Of a stretch of 64,000 nucleotides of DNA, positions 34,219 to 43,373 are shown piece by piece. The notes beneath the pieces are model-generated. The model was not told the origin of the DNA, made no database searches, and was given only the letters and a program-made list of their open reading frames with translations. The stretch comes from Ferruginibacter sp. (GTDB lineage: Bacteria; Bacteroidota; Bacteroidia; Chitinophagales; Chitinophagaceae). Numbering within the stretch: position 1 is the stretch's first letter; each line of letters opens with the position of its first letter. The stretch spans positions 270,416 to 334,415 of the forward strand of contig JAQBNH010000008.1 of NCBI GenBank assembly GCA_028288705.1. Direction: 5' to 3'. A program made the translations under genes and the position numbers.

Positions 34219-35603
34219 TGTCAAAGCCAAGTATCCCGCAGGGCACGAGGGATTTTTCTGCAGAAACTGTACAAAAAAGAAATTACATTTTAAATACAAT
34301 CCGGACGGTCTTTGAATTGTATGGCTTCCAGCCACTGGAAACACCCGCAATGGAAAAGCTGGAAACCCTCATGGGCAAATACGGTGAAGAAGGCGATAAA
34401 CTTATTTTCAAGATCCTGAATAACGGGCTGGCAGAACCGCAGAACGCCGACAAAGCAAAAGCCGGTTTTGATAAATTGTTGCAGGGAAAAAATACGGCAG
34501 ATCTTACAGAACGTGCGTTAAAATATGACCTGACCATTCCGTTTGCGCGTTATGTCGCGATGAACCACGGCCAGCTAACGTTTCCCTTTAAACGCTACCA
34601 GATACAACCTGTATGGCGCGCAGACAAACCCCAACGCGGCCGCTACCGCGAGTTTACGCAATGTGATGCTGATGTGGTAGGCAGCAATGCCCTGGTAAAT
34701 GAAGTTGAACTCGCATTTATCTATCATACCGTTTTTACAAAACTGGGATTGAAGGACTATACCTTAAAGATCAACAGCAGGAAACTGCTGGCAGCACTGG
34801 CCGAGCTTTGCGGCGGCACGGATAAAATGATGGACATCACGATGGCCATTGATAAATTAGATAAGATCGGGCTGGAAAAAGTGAAGGCAGAACTTGAACA
34901 ACGTGGCTTAACGGCAGCGCAAATAGAACGAATCGAAACATACCTCGCGATCAGCGGTAATAATGATGCAAGGCTTACAGCCCTGGAAAAATTATTCGAG
35001 GGAAATGACATTGCTGCAAAAGGTATTGAGGAATTAAGAACGGTTGCCGGCCGCACAAAAAATATCAACCTGCAAATCGATCTCACCCTGGCACGCGGAT
35101 TAAATTATTATACCGGGGTCATCTTTGAAGTGAAGGGGCCGGAGCAGGTAAAAATGGGCAGTATCGGCGGTGGCGGAAGATATGATGACCTCACCGGTTT
35201 ATTCGGCGTACCTGATATTCCCGGTGTTGGGATAAGTTTTGGTGTAGACCGGATTTATGATGTGATCGAAGAGCTGGGCTTATTCCCGGCAGAACTGCAG
35301 TTGGGTTCCAAAGCTTTGTTTTTTAATTTAGGGGAAGCGGAAAGCCAGCTGGCATTTGAACAGATGCAGTTGCTCCGCGATGCCGGTGTCGCATGCGAAA
35401 TGTTTCATGAACAGGCAAAAATGGACAAGCAGTTTAAGTATGCCGACAAAAAAAATATACCTTACGTGATCATCATCGGGGAGCGGGAAGCAGGAGAGAA
35501 AAAAGCGATGCTGAAAGAATTAAAAACGGGCAAACAGGAAGCGGTGGCATTTGATGAACTCGCCGCTTACCTTCAACTTCGTAATACCAAAACAACTAAA
35601 TAA
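34218..35603 (+). CDS. hisS: Histidyl-tRNA synthetase
   Basis: A 461-residue class II aminoacyl-tRNA synthetase. The N-terminal PQGTRDF, motif 2 (YQIQPVWRADKPQRGRYREFTQCDAD), the histidine-specific RGLNYYTGVIFE and motif 3 (GGGRYDDLTGLFG to GISFGVDRI) are all present, followed by the anticodon-binding domain. It charges tRNA-His. The gene overlaps the phosphatase stop by one base and is followed 5 bp later by a DUF4836 lipoprotein gene, so the three form an operon ending at the terminator at 37264. Confidence 0.97.
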   Translation: MSKPSIPQGTRDFSAETVQKRNYILNTIRTVFELYGFQPLETPAMEKLETLMGKYGEEGDKLIFKILNNGLAEPQNADKAKAGFDKLLQGKNTADLTERALKYDLTIPFARYVAMNHGQLTFPFKRYQIQPVWRADKPQRGRYREFTQCDADVVGSNALVNEVELAFIYHTVFTKLGLKDYTLKINSRKLLAALAELCGGTDKMMDITMAIDKLDKIGLEKVKAELEQRGLTAAQIERIETYLAISGNNDARLTALEKLFEGNDIAAKGIEELRTVAGRTKNINLQIDLTLARGLNYYTGVIFEVKGPEQVKMGSIGGGGRYDDLTGLFGVPDIPGVGISFGVDRIYDVIEELGLFPAELQLGSKALFFNLGEAESQLAFEQMQLLRDAGVACEMFHEQAKMDKQFKYADKKNIPYVIIIGEREAGEKKAMLKELKTGKQEAVAFDELAAYLQLRNTKTTK

Positions 35604-35608
35604 ACATT

Positions 35609-37246
35609 ATGAAAACGCGTTTTCTTCCTGCAATCCTGATTGCAATGATGGCCCTGCTTATGGCCTCCTGCTCCAAATCTTCCAACAAACAAGGACGTTA
35701 CATTCCTGCAAAAGCAGCGTTCGTCATTCACATGAACGGCAGCTCCCTGAATGAGAAACTTCCGTGGAGCGACATTAAACAAAATGATTTTTACAAAGAG
35801 ATCATGGCAGACAGTTCTGTTGATGCGTACCTGAAACAAGCGCTGGAAAACCCTGAAAATACGGGCGTAGATGTTAAAGACGACCTGCTGATGTTTATCG
35901 TAAAAGATACCAGCGGTGGTTACATGGCCGTAGAAGGAAAACTAAAAGATGCGGCAAAATTTAAGCAGTTCAACAGCAATGCCATTAAGGATGTAACTGC
36001 TGTAGATAAGGATGGTCTCACTTACCTTAAAAAAGACAGGATGATCTCGTCCTGGAATAAAGACCGGTTTATCCTTATTGTGGATGCACCGGAAATGAAC
36101 ACGACAAAACAATACGGCCGCTGGAATGATTCAACCGTAACATTACCCGTATCAACCAGAGATGTGTTAGGAACAGCCAAGTCTCTTTTCGATCTGTCTG
36201 AAGATCAGAGCATGGCGAAGAATGAAAAGTTTTCTGACCTCATGAATACAAAAGGTGATATGCATTTTTGGATGAGTGCAGAAAATATTGATATGAGTTC
36301 TTTGATCATGGCAATGCCCGGCATGAATATGCTCAACCTTACCAAACTGTACGAAGGTTCTATCCTTGCGGCAACAGCCAATTTTACCAATGGCCAGATC
36401 AACGTGGATATGAAATCATATTCGGGTAAAGACATGACTGCCTTATGGAAAAATTACGGCGGTAAAAATATCAGTTCAGAAATGACGGAACGCCTGCCGA
36501 ATAAAAATATTGCGGCATTTTTCGCGATGAGTTTTAAGCCGGAAGGCATTAAAGAATTGCTGAAGCTGGCCGGCCTTGATGGCTACGCTAATTTAGGCGC
36601 GATGAAATACAATTTCACTCTGGATGATTTTATCAAAGCCAATAAAGGCGACCTGTTGTTCGCCGTGTCTGATATCGGCAAAGATTCTTCAGGTTCTCCT
36701 GCTGCAGATTTTATCTTCTCTACTTCGATCGGGGATAAAGCGAGTTTCGATAAATTGGTGAACGTTGGTAAAACACTGGCAGGCGCTGCCATGAGCGACA
36801 AAGTCTTCGTAAACATGAACAACAATTTCTTCGTCGTTGGTAATCACCAGGCAAGCGTTAATAAATACATTGCAAGCAGCGGCAATAACAAGTTCCCTTT
36901 CCTGGATAAATTAACGGGCAATCCCATCGGAGGTTATATTAATTTCCAGTATATCCTGTCAACCGTAAAAGCAAATATGCAACAGGACAGCCTGCAGAAA
37001 GCCAGTGTAGATGCATCTTTGAAGCTTTGGGATAATCTTTATATTACAGGCGGAGAGTTTAAAAATGATGCGATGGTCTCGCATATGGAAATCAACCTGG
37101 TTGACAAAAGCACGAATAGCTTAAAACAATTAAACAATTACTTCCTCAGCATGAGCAGGATTCAAAAATCAAGGATGGCGATGTACAAATCAGATTTGTC
37201 GATGGACACATCTGCTGTCATGGTTCCACGAGATTCTGTACGTTAG
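35609..37246 (+). CDS. DUF4836-family lipoprotein
   Basis: A 545-residue lipoprotein with lipobox LLMASC (C near 21) followed by SKSSNK. The body matches the Bacteroidota DUF4836 family: an N-terminal YIPAKAAFVIHMNGSSLNEKLPW, repeated beta-rich segments and long amphipathic stretches. The biochemical role is not known. It follows hisS by 5 bp, and an intrinsic terminator lies 17 bp after its stop. Confidence 0.82.
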   Translation: MKTRFLPAILIAMMALLMASCSKSSNKQGRYIPAKAAFVIHMNGSSLNEKLPWSDIKQNDFYKEIMADSSVDAYLKQALENPENTGVDVKDDLLMFIVKDTSGGYMAVEGKLKDAAKFKQFNSNAIKDVTAVDKDGLTYLKKDRMISSWNKDRFILIVDAPEMNTTKQYGRWNDSTVTLPVSTRDVLGTAKSLFDLSEDQSMAKNEKFSDLMNTKGDMHFWMSAENIDMSSLIMAMPGMNMLNLTKLYEGSILAATANFTNGQINVDMKSYSGKDMTALWKNYGGKNISSEMTERLPNKNIAAFFAMSFKPEGIKELLKLAGLDGYANLGAMKYNFTLDDFIKANKGDLLFAVSDIGKDSSGSPAADFIFSTSIGDKASFDKLVNVGKTLAGAAMSDKVFVNMNNNFFVVGNHQASVNKYIASSGNNKFPFLDKLTGNPIGGYINFQYILSTVKANMQQDSLQKASVDASLKLWDNLYITGGEFKNDAMVSHMEINLVDKSTNSLKQLNNYFLSMSRIQKSRMAMYKSDLSMDTSAVMVPRDSVR

Positions 37247-37263
37247 AATAATACCTTATTTTT

Positions 37264-37293
37264 AAAGCCGCCAATCCTGTTGGCGGCTTTTTT
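37264..37293 (+). terminator. Intrinsic terminator of the hisS operon
   Basis: AAAGCCGCCAA / TTGGCGGCTTT, an 11-bp perfect stem with a 5-nt loop, runs into further T residues. It ends 7 bp before the ATP-binding protein gene, which must therefore have its own start or rely on read-through. Confidence 0.88.
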
Positions 37294-37299
37294 ATACCC

Positions 37300-37944
37300 A
37301 TGACGCAAATTCATTTACAACAAGTAGCCCCTGTTTTCCTGGAAGCTGAAAAACTTGCCAATTCTCAACTCTGGAAACAGTCGCTGAGTTTTGCTAAAGG
37401 CGGTCGCATACAAATCGTAGCGCCGAGCGGTAGTGGAAAAACTTCGCTGATTCATTTCCTGTACGGGATGAGAAAAGATTATTCGGGAACGATTCAATTT
37501 GATCAACAGAAGATGTCGGATGTTGATGCAGAAGAAATGGCTGTAATAAGGAGCAGCCAACTGAGTATTATTTTCCAGGATCTTCGTTTGTTTCCTGATC
37601 ATTCCGCAGCAGAGAATATTTCGATCAAGCGCTTGCTGGCACCGTATCACAAAGAACCGAAGATCGAAGAGATGGCGCGCCATCTGGGCATTCACTCCAA
37701 GTTAGGACAGCTGGCGAAAACCTGCAGTTATGGCGAACAGCAGCGCGTTGCCATCATCCGTGCCCTGCAACAGCCATTTGATTTTTTGATTCTGGATGAA
37801 CCCTTCAGTCATTTGGATGAACGCAACCGGCAAAAGGCGATGGAGTTAATCGAAGCGGAAGCGTCGGATAGAAAGGCTGCAATCATCCTTGCTGATTTAA
37901 AACCGATAGAATATTTTAAAGCCGATCAGCTCTACAAATTATAG
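37300..37944 (+). CDS. ABC transporter ATP-binding protein
   Basis: A 214-residue ABC ATPase of the LolD/MacB-like group. Walker A is APSGSGKTS (41-49), the Q-loop is in SIIFQDLRLFPD, the signature is SYGEQ (C-loop S-x-G-x-Q kept) and Walker B is FLILDEP. The paired permease gene follows after 21 bp. The substrate is unknown; lipoprotein handling or an envelope effector is the family default. Confidence 0.9.
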   Translation: MTQIHLQQVAPVFLEAEKLANSQLWKQSLSFAKGGRIQIVAPSGSGKTSLIHFLYGMRKDYSGTIQFDQQKMSDVDAEEMAVIRSSQLSIIFQDLRLFPDHSAAENISIKRLLAPYHKEPKIEEMARHLGIHSKLGQLAKTCSYGEQQRVAIIRALQQPFDFLILDEPFSHLDERNRQKAMELIEAEASDRKAAIILADLKPIEYFKADQLYKL

Positions 37945-37965
37945 ATCAAACCAACAATTCATCAC

Positions 37966-39153
37966 GTGGCATTATCAGTTAAAAATATTGTTCCCTACCT
38001 GCACATCAGCCAGAATCGTTCATCGCGCGTTTTCAGTTATATCGGCCTTGGAATTGGTGTGCTGCTCCTGTTGTGTTCGGTTCAGATGTATATCAACATC
38101 AATGAACTCATCCATGATAAAAATCCCCGCAAAAATGGTTTTGATTATATCTCCGTTACAAAAACCATTACGAATGAAAACATGGGAGGAGATAACCGCT
38201 TTTCCGCAGAAGATGTAGCTGAATTGAAAACAGCGCCGGGGATACTGGATGCAGCACCGTTGGTGAGTAACCAGTTCAGGGTAAAAGCCAGTGCCGGAAA
38301 TATCATCCCGTTCAGCACAGATCTTTTTTTAGAATCTGTGCAAAATGATTTCATTGATACGGTGCCGCAAAACTTCAGCTGGCAACCCGGTCAGCTGGAC
38401 GTGCCGATTATTTTTTCTGCCGATTTTTTAGAGATGTACAATGTTTTTGCTCCGGCACAGGACCTTCCGCAATTATCGCAAAGCAGCATCAGTGCCGTAA
38501 ACATTATCCTGGAATGTTATGGCGCCAATGGTGTGAAAGCAGATTATCGCGGACGTATCGTAGCAGTGAGTGACCGCATTAATTCCGTGCTGGTGCCGGA
38601 GAATTTCCTCCAATGGGCAAATAAAAGTTTTGGCATGGGGCCACAGGCAACGGCAGCCCGCGTGTATATCAAAACGGTGGATGCGAACAACGCCAACCTG
38701 CTGAGTTTCCTGGAAAAGAAAAATTATCATGTCAACAAAGACAAAACAAAATTCGGGCGCGTGAAACAGATCCTGCAGGGTATTGTGAGCGGACTTGGGG
38801 GCTTCGCCTTGCTGGTGATCCTGCTCGCTATGATGTTGTTTTCTTTTTACCTGCAACTGATGATCGCACGCAGCAAAGACAATTTACAATTGCTGCTCAC
38901 GCTCGGTTATTCGCCTGGCTGGCTAAGTAAAACGGTTGCCAGGAAATGGTTGCCTGTCTACATTGGGATTGTGCTGATCGCGCTTTCGGCAACACAAATT
39001 TTGCAATATATTTTTCAACAAAGATTTATGGCCGCGCGGGACGAACTATCGCCCTTCCTGCATCCGGTCGTGCTGGGCGTTGCAGCGATCTTACTCGTAC
39101 TTTGTGTGATGGTAAATTATCGGCTCATTAAAAAATTGCTGTATAAACTTTAG
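37966..39153 (+). CDS. FtsX-like ABC transporter permease
   Basis: A 395-residue permease with an N-terminal helix (about 24-45), a long extracytoplasmic domain and three C-terminal helices around 270-395, where SKDNLQLLLTLGYSPGWLSKTVARKW resembles the FtsX coupling region. It uses GTG as start. With the ATPase 21 bp upstream it makes an ABC transporter or mechanotransmission complex. The 3' end overlaps the thiolase stop by 4 bp. Confidence 0.85.
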   Translation: MALSVKNIVPYLHISQNRSSRVFSYIGLGIGVLLLLCSVQMYININELIHDKNPRKNGFDYISVTKTITNENMGGDNRFSAEDVAELKTAPGILDAAPLVSNQFRVKASAGNIIPFSTDLFLESVQNDFIDTVPQNFSWQPGQLDVPIIFSADFLEMYNVFAPAQDLPQLSQSSISAVNIILECYGANGVKADYRGRIVAVSDRINSVLVPENFLQWANKSFGMGPQATAARVYIKTVDANNANLLSFLEKKNYHVNKDKTKFGRVKQILQGIVSGLGGFALLVILLAMMLFSFYLQLMIARSKDNLQLLLTLGYSPGWLSKTVARKWLPVYIGIVLIALSATQILQYIFQQRFMAARDELSPFLHPVVLGVAAILLVLCVMVNYRLIKKLLYKL

Positions 39154-40355
39154 GGCTGCTCAACGATATTTTCGAAGATCATCGCAGCGCCTTGTCCAAC
39201 GCCAACACACATTGCAGCCAGGCCGTATTTGCTTCCGCGTTTTTTCATTTCATGTAATAAAGTCGTGCTGATGCGAACACCGCTGCAACCCAGTGGATGG
39301 CCGATCGCAATCGCGCCACCATTTACATTTACTTTTTCCAAATCGAGGCCGAGGTCGTGAATACAGGCAATGCTTTGCGAGGCGAAAGCTTCATTCAATT
39401 CTACTAAATCAAGATCTGCAACAGAAAGCCCTGCACGATCCAATGCTTTACGTGTTGCAGGCACAGGACCAATTCCCATAATTGACGGATCTACACCGGC
39501 AACGGCCATAGAAACGATGCGGGCAAGCGGTTTCAGACCGTACATTTTTACCGCAGCCTCACTGGCCAGGAGCATCGCAGCTGCGCCATCGTTTATTCCA
39601 CTGCTGTTGCCCGCTGTTACCGTCCCGTCTGAAATAAATGCCGGTTTCAATTGCGCCAGTTTTTCCAGAGATGATAAACGGGGATGTTCGTCACGGTCGA
39701 AATCCACCGTTTCTTTCCCAACCTTTATACTAACCGGTACCAGCTCTTCTCTAAATTTATTTGCTGCTTGTGCTGCCTGGTATTTCTGCTGACTTTCCAA
39801 TGCAAATTCATCTTGGGCATGCCTGCTGATATTCCATTGTTTCGCCACATTTTCTGCCGTTTCGCCCATTGTGTAAGGATGATAAAGCGCAGATAATTCT
39901 TTATTAATAAAGCGCCAGCCCATTGTCGTATCAAAAACCTGTGCATTTCGATCGAATGCTGAACTGCTTTTTGGCATTACGAACGGCGCACGGCTCATAC
40001 TTTCTACACCACAGGCGATCATCAGTTCTGCATCGCCACAGGCAATCGTGCGGGCACTGTCCATGATAGCCTGCAAGCCGCTTGCACAAAGCCGATTGAC
40101 CGTATTGCCGGCCACTGTTGTGGGCAAGCCTGCGAGCAGTGCTGCCATACGGGCAACGTCGCGGTTGTCTTCCCCGCTTTGATTCGCAGCGCCGGCGATC
40201 ACATCTTCGATGGCATGCACATCCAGGTTTGGATTGCGGAGGACCAGCGCTTTGATCACATGAGCCAACAGGTCGTCCGGGCGCGTATTGGCCAGGCTGC
40301 CGCCGTATTTACCGATCGGGGTTCTTACTGCATCAATGATATAGACTGTGTTCAT
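39150..40355 (-). CDS. Acetyl-CoA acyltransferase, 3-oxoadipyl-CoA thiolase (PcaF/PaaJ)-like
   Basis: A 401-residue thiolase. The nucleophilic cysteine is C90 in NRLCASG; the GHPLGCSG histidine and the CVGVGQG cysteine complete the active site. The [24 protein letters not shown] and [12 protein letters not shown] segments are closest to 3-oxoadipyl-CoA thiolases of aromatic degradation, but generic acetyl-CoA acetyltransferase remains possible because no pathway gene is nearby. I took the ATG at 40355, where family N-termini begin; 29 further codons are open. It diverges from rlmN. Confidence 0.88.
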   Translation of the reverse strand: MNTVYIIDAVRTPIGKYGGSLANTRPDDLLAHVIKALVLRNPNLDVHAIEDVIAGAANQSGEDNRDVARMAALLAGLPTTVAGNTVNRLCASGLQAIMDSARTIACGDAELMIACGVESMSRAPFVMPKSSSAFDRNAQVFDTTMGWRFINKELSALYHPYTMGETAENVAKQWNISRHAQDEFALESQQKYQAAQAANKFREELVPVSIKVGKETVDFDRDEHPRLSSLEKLAQLKPAFISDGTVTAGNSSGINDGAAAMLLASEAAVKMYGLKPLARIVSMAVAGVDPSIMGIGPVPATRKALDRAGLSVADLDLVELNEAFASQSIACIHDLGLDLEKVNVNGGAIAIGHPLGCSGVRISTTLLHEMKKRGSKYGLAAMCVGVGQGAAMIFENIVEQP

Positions 40356-40449
40356 GAAAGTAGTTTTAAGATAACCATCGATTATCGCCCGCAAAGAACG
40401 TAAATAGCCATTGATTTGTGAAATTCTTTCAACCCTGCCCAAGGCTGAT

Positions 40450-40457
40450 TATCTTTG
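40450..40457 (+). promoter_or_regulatory. -7 promoter box of rlmN
   Basis: TATCTTTG, a full consensus match, with the ATG beginning five bases after its last G. The geometry predicts a leaderless mRNA and supports the start at 40462. Confidence 0.62.
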
Positions 40458-40461
40458 CAGG

Positions 40462-41514
40462 ATGGCAATTAAGAGAAATATCCGTGAGTTTAGCCTTCCT
40501 GAGTTAAAAAAATACTTTGAATCGATCGGTGATAAGAAATTTCGTGCGATACAGGCCTATGAGTGGCTTTGGAAGAAAAATGCCCGCAGTTTTGAGGACA
40601 TGAGCAATCTTTCCCTGGAGTTGCGTAAAAAACTGGCGGAAGAATTTGATCTGCCTGCATTAACCGTTGACGCATCGCAACACAGCAACGACGGCACGCT
40701 GAAATCAAGGTTTAAGACTTATGACGGGCATTTAATTGAAGGCGTATTGATCCCGACGGAAAAAAGGTTTACCGCTTGTGTCTCTTCGCAAATTGGTTGT
40801 AGCCTTTCCTGTAAATTTTGTGCGACTGGTTTGATGGACCGGAAACGTAACCTCACTTTCGATGAGATCTACGACCAGGTCGCTTTGCTGAATGAACAGA
40901 GCGAAAGAGTGTACGGCCAAAAATTATCCAACATTGTTTATATGGGCATGGGCGAACCCTTGCTGAACTATAAAAATGTATTGAAATCGATTGATAAGAT
41001 CACGGCTTCTGATAGTATGGGTATGAGCCCAAAAAGAATTACGGTGTCAACAGCCGGTGTTGCCAAAATGATCAAGCAATTAGGTGACGACAAAGTGCGG
41101 TTCAACCTGGCTCTTTCGCTTCATGCGGCAACGGATGCCAAGCGCAATGAGATTATGCCGATCAATGAAACCAACAGCATCGAATTTTTGATCGAGTCGC
41201 TGAATTATTTCTACCAGCAGACAAAAAATGATATCACCCTGGAGTATGTACTTTTAAAAGATCAGAACGATTCTTTAAAAGATGCGGAAGAACTGGTGGC
41301 TGTTTACCGGCAGGTGCCGACACATTTGGTGAACGTGATCGAATACAATCCTGTGGCAGGCATTCCTTTCATCAAATCCGGCGAAGATTCCACGCAAATA
41401 TTTACCGATTACCTCGCGAGTCATAAAGTAAACGTTCGCGTACGACGCAGCCGTGGCAAGGATATCGACGCAGCCTGTGGCCAGCTGGCAAACAAAGACA
41501 CGGTAACAGCTTAA
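40462..41514 (+). CDS. rlmN: Dual-specificity 23S rRNA/tRNA adenine-C2 methyltransferase RlmN
   Basis: A 350-residue radical SAM enzyme. The cluster motif CSLSCKFC gives C113, C117 and C120, and the methyl-carrying cysteine near the C-terminus is C339 (DIDAACGQL). It methylates A2503 of 23S rRNA and A37 of some tRNAs. The start at 40462 is favoured by the -7 box and family length; 17 codons upstream are open but not needed. Confidence 0.96.
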   Translation: MAIKRNIREFSLPELKKYFESIGDKKFRAIQAYEWLWKKNARSFEDMSNLSLELRKKLAEEFDLPALTVDASQHSNDGTLKSRFKTYDGHLIEGVLIPTEKRFTACVSSQIGCSLSCKFCATGLMDRKRNLTFDEIYDQVALLNEQSERVYGQKLSNIVYMGMGEPLLNYKNVLKSIDKITASDSMGMSPKRITVSTAGVAKMIKQLGDDKVRFNLALSLHAATDAKRNEIMPINETNSIEFLIESLNYFYQQTKNDITLEYVLLKDQNDSLKDAEELVAVYRQVPTHLVNVIEYNPVAGIPFIKSGEDSTQIFTDYLASHKVNVRVRRSRGKDIDAACGQLANKDTVTA

Positions 41515-41554
41515 ACTTTTGCCCTTTATTTTACATTAATTATTCCCTACCCCA

Positions 41555-42433
41555 ATGAAGAAGATTATCCTTGCAGCCATCGTTCTGTTTACGATTGGCC
41601 TAATGAGTTGTCAGAAAGAATATACCCAGGAAGACAGCCTGATCACTACGAACGACAGTAACCAGTTGTACAAGATCATCACGATCGACAGCAACCGTGT
41701 TGATACGGCTTATATCACTTATTATAAGTACGACGCGCAGGAACGTATCAGCAGTATTATTATTCACGATCGTCAATCCATGCCGGATTCAACAGTTTAT
41801 GAATTTAGTTACGCTTCCTTATTCGATTCAATGGCGAGCAGCATCCGTTATCTTAACAATGCCACCCCCACCTCAGTTGACTATTACAATTACGACAGTC
41901 AGGGAAGGATGACCAAAGATTCAGCTGTAGGATATAATGTAACTGGAACTCCACAACCGGTGCTTACCTTCGTTTATAATTATACGAACTCCGGCATTTT
42001 GGAATTTACAAAACGTTATTTGTCTACGCCACCATATGGTTTGGAAGGGATAGATACTTCAAAAATTCACCCGGTGTATTCAAATAATAATAATATCGTA
42101 TCACAAAAGGATACTACGAGATCAGCAATCTCGGTTTTCAACCGAATTCAAGAATGGCAAGTTGTGTATGATAATCATACAAATATTGTCCCCAGGGGTT
42201 TTCCAGTTCAATCTTTTCTAAGTTTTTCTGACAAGTACACAGATGAATTTTATCAACCCCGTTTCCACAATATTACCCGTCTCACAATAATCGACGATAG
42301 CTCATTTCCATTCAATCAATATGATAACACTGTTATTTATGATAGTGTTGGTCGCCTTAAAGCCCTTGATAACAAATACAACTGGGGAGGCGCCATTTAC
42401 AACGGTTACAAATACTTTTACTTTTACAGGTAG
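41555..42433 (+). CDS. Lipoprotein of unknown function
   Basis: A 292-residue lipoprotein: lipobox GLMSC (C near 19) followed by QKEYTQED, the QK/acidic type of sequence associated with surface-exposed lipoproteins in this phylum. The body has tyrosine-rich repeats of the kind YDAQERISSI and YDSQGRMTKD, loosely like YD/RHS repeats or DUF4595-type proteins. No function can be assigned. A terminator lies 25 bp downstream. Confidence 0.72.
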   Translation: MKKIILAAIVLFTIGLMSCQKEYTQEDSLITTNDSNQLYKIITIDSNRVDTAYITYYKYDAQERISSIIIHDRQSMPDSTVYEFSYASLFDSMASSIRYLNNATPTSVDYYNYDSQGRMTKDSAVGYNVTGTPQPVLTFVYNYTNSGILEFTKRYLSTPPYGLEGIDTSKIHPVYSNNNNIVSQKDTTRSAISVFNRIQEWQVVYDNHTNIVPRGFPVQSFLSFSDKYTDEFYQPRFHNITRLTIIDDSSFPFNQYDNTVIYDSVGRLKALDNKYNWGGAIYNGYKYFYFYR

Positions 42434-42457
42434 CCAATTAAAAACTCATCAACTATT

Positions 42458-42480
42458 AGCCGGCCATGCGCCGGCTTTTT
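42458..42480 (+). terminator. Intrinsic terminator
   Basis: AGCCGGC / GCCGGCT with a CATGC loop, followed by TTTT, 25 bp after the lipoprotein gene. Confidence 0.8.
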
Positions 42481-42554
42481 GCTTTAACAAAACCTTGATT
42501 AAACTTTCACTACCGCCCAGCGTCTATGATAGTATAAAAGCTAAAAAATAAATT

Positions 42555-43250
42555 ATGAAAAAAATACTCGCATTATCCCTGGCATTTTCTGCCGTTGTGT
42601 TTACCGCTTCAGCGCAGGAACAAAGAGCTAAACAAGCCGATCAGCAAGGACAACATCAACGTCGTGGCGGAGACCAGATGATGAAAGATCTGAACCTTAC
42701 TGAAGCTCAGAAAACACAAATGAAAGCCAACCGTGAAGAAGCAAAGCAAAAAATGGATGCGTTAAAGAATGATAAAAGTCTTTCTGATGCAGACCTGAAA
42801 ACTCGCCGTGCCGCCCTGATGCAGGAGCAAAAGCAAAAAATGGAGTCTATCCTGACTGCTGATCAAAAAGCAAAAATGGCCGCATCTAGGGCACAATGGG
42901 AAGGTAAAAAAGGCGACATGAAAGGCGATAAAGGAAAAATGAAGGGTGATCGCGGTCAGATGCATGCTAAAAGAGCAGAAGAAATGAAAGCTAAACTTGG
43001 CCTTTCTGACGATCAGTCTGCAAAACTAAAAGCACAACACGAAGCGACAAAAGCGCAAATGCAAGCGATAAAAAATGACAACAGTTTATCGAAAGAAGCG
43101 CGCAAAGAAAAAATGAAAGCGATCAAAGAAAATGCGAAAACCCAACGCAACAATATATTGACAGCAGACCAGCAGAAAAAAATGGACGAGTTTAAAAAAG
43201 AAGGCCATAAAAAAGCCGGAAAGAAAAAAGGTCTGGACGTTAAAAAATAA
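42555..43250 (+). CDS. Secreted Spy/CpxP-like protein with duplicated module
   Basis: A 231-residue highly basic, helical protein with a signal peptide (MKKILALSLAFSAVVFTASA). Two related segments (about 40-115 and 140-220) each contain a LNLTEAQ/LGLSDDQ start and an ILTADQ end, the LTxxQ-type pattern of the Spy/CpxP periplasmic chaperone family. Between them is a short Lys/Gly/Met/Asp repeat (KGDMKGDKGKMKGDRG). A periplasmic chaperone or stress sensor is likely. It has its own terminator 24 bp downstream. Confidence 0.72.
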   Translation: MKKILALSLAFSAVVFTASAQEQRAKQADQQGQHQRRGGDQMMKDLNLTEAQKTQMKANREEAKQKMDALKNDKSLSDADLKTRRAALMQEQKQKMESILTADQKAKMAASRAQWEGKKGDMKGDKGKMKGDRGQMHAKRAEEMKAKLGLSDDQSAKLKAQHEATKAQMQAIKNDNSLSKEARKEKMKAIKENAKTQRNNILTADQQKKMDEFKKEGHKKAGKKKGLDVKK

Positions 43251-43273
43251 CCTGAATGAAACCCTGAACCACG

Positions 43274-43299
43274 GAGGCGCATGTTTGCGCCTCTTTTTT
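43274..43299 (+). terminator. Intrinsic terminator of the Spy/CpxP-like gene
   Basis: GAGGCGCA / TGCGCCTC, 8-bp perfect stem, 4-nt loop, followed by six T. Confidence 0.88.
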
Positions 43300-43324
43300 G
43301 TGCCCTTCCCTGCCGGGAAAATGT

Positions 43325-43332
43325 TACCTTTG
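43325..43332 (+). promoter_or_regulatory. -7 promoter box of the rRNA pseudouridine synthase operon
   Basis: TACCTTTG matches TAnnTTTG. The predicted start site lies about 38 nt before the ATG at 43374. Confidence 0.55.
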
Positions 43333-43373
43333 CTCTTCATCTACTGTTGTAACAACAGCAAAACCGCTTCAAT

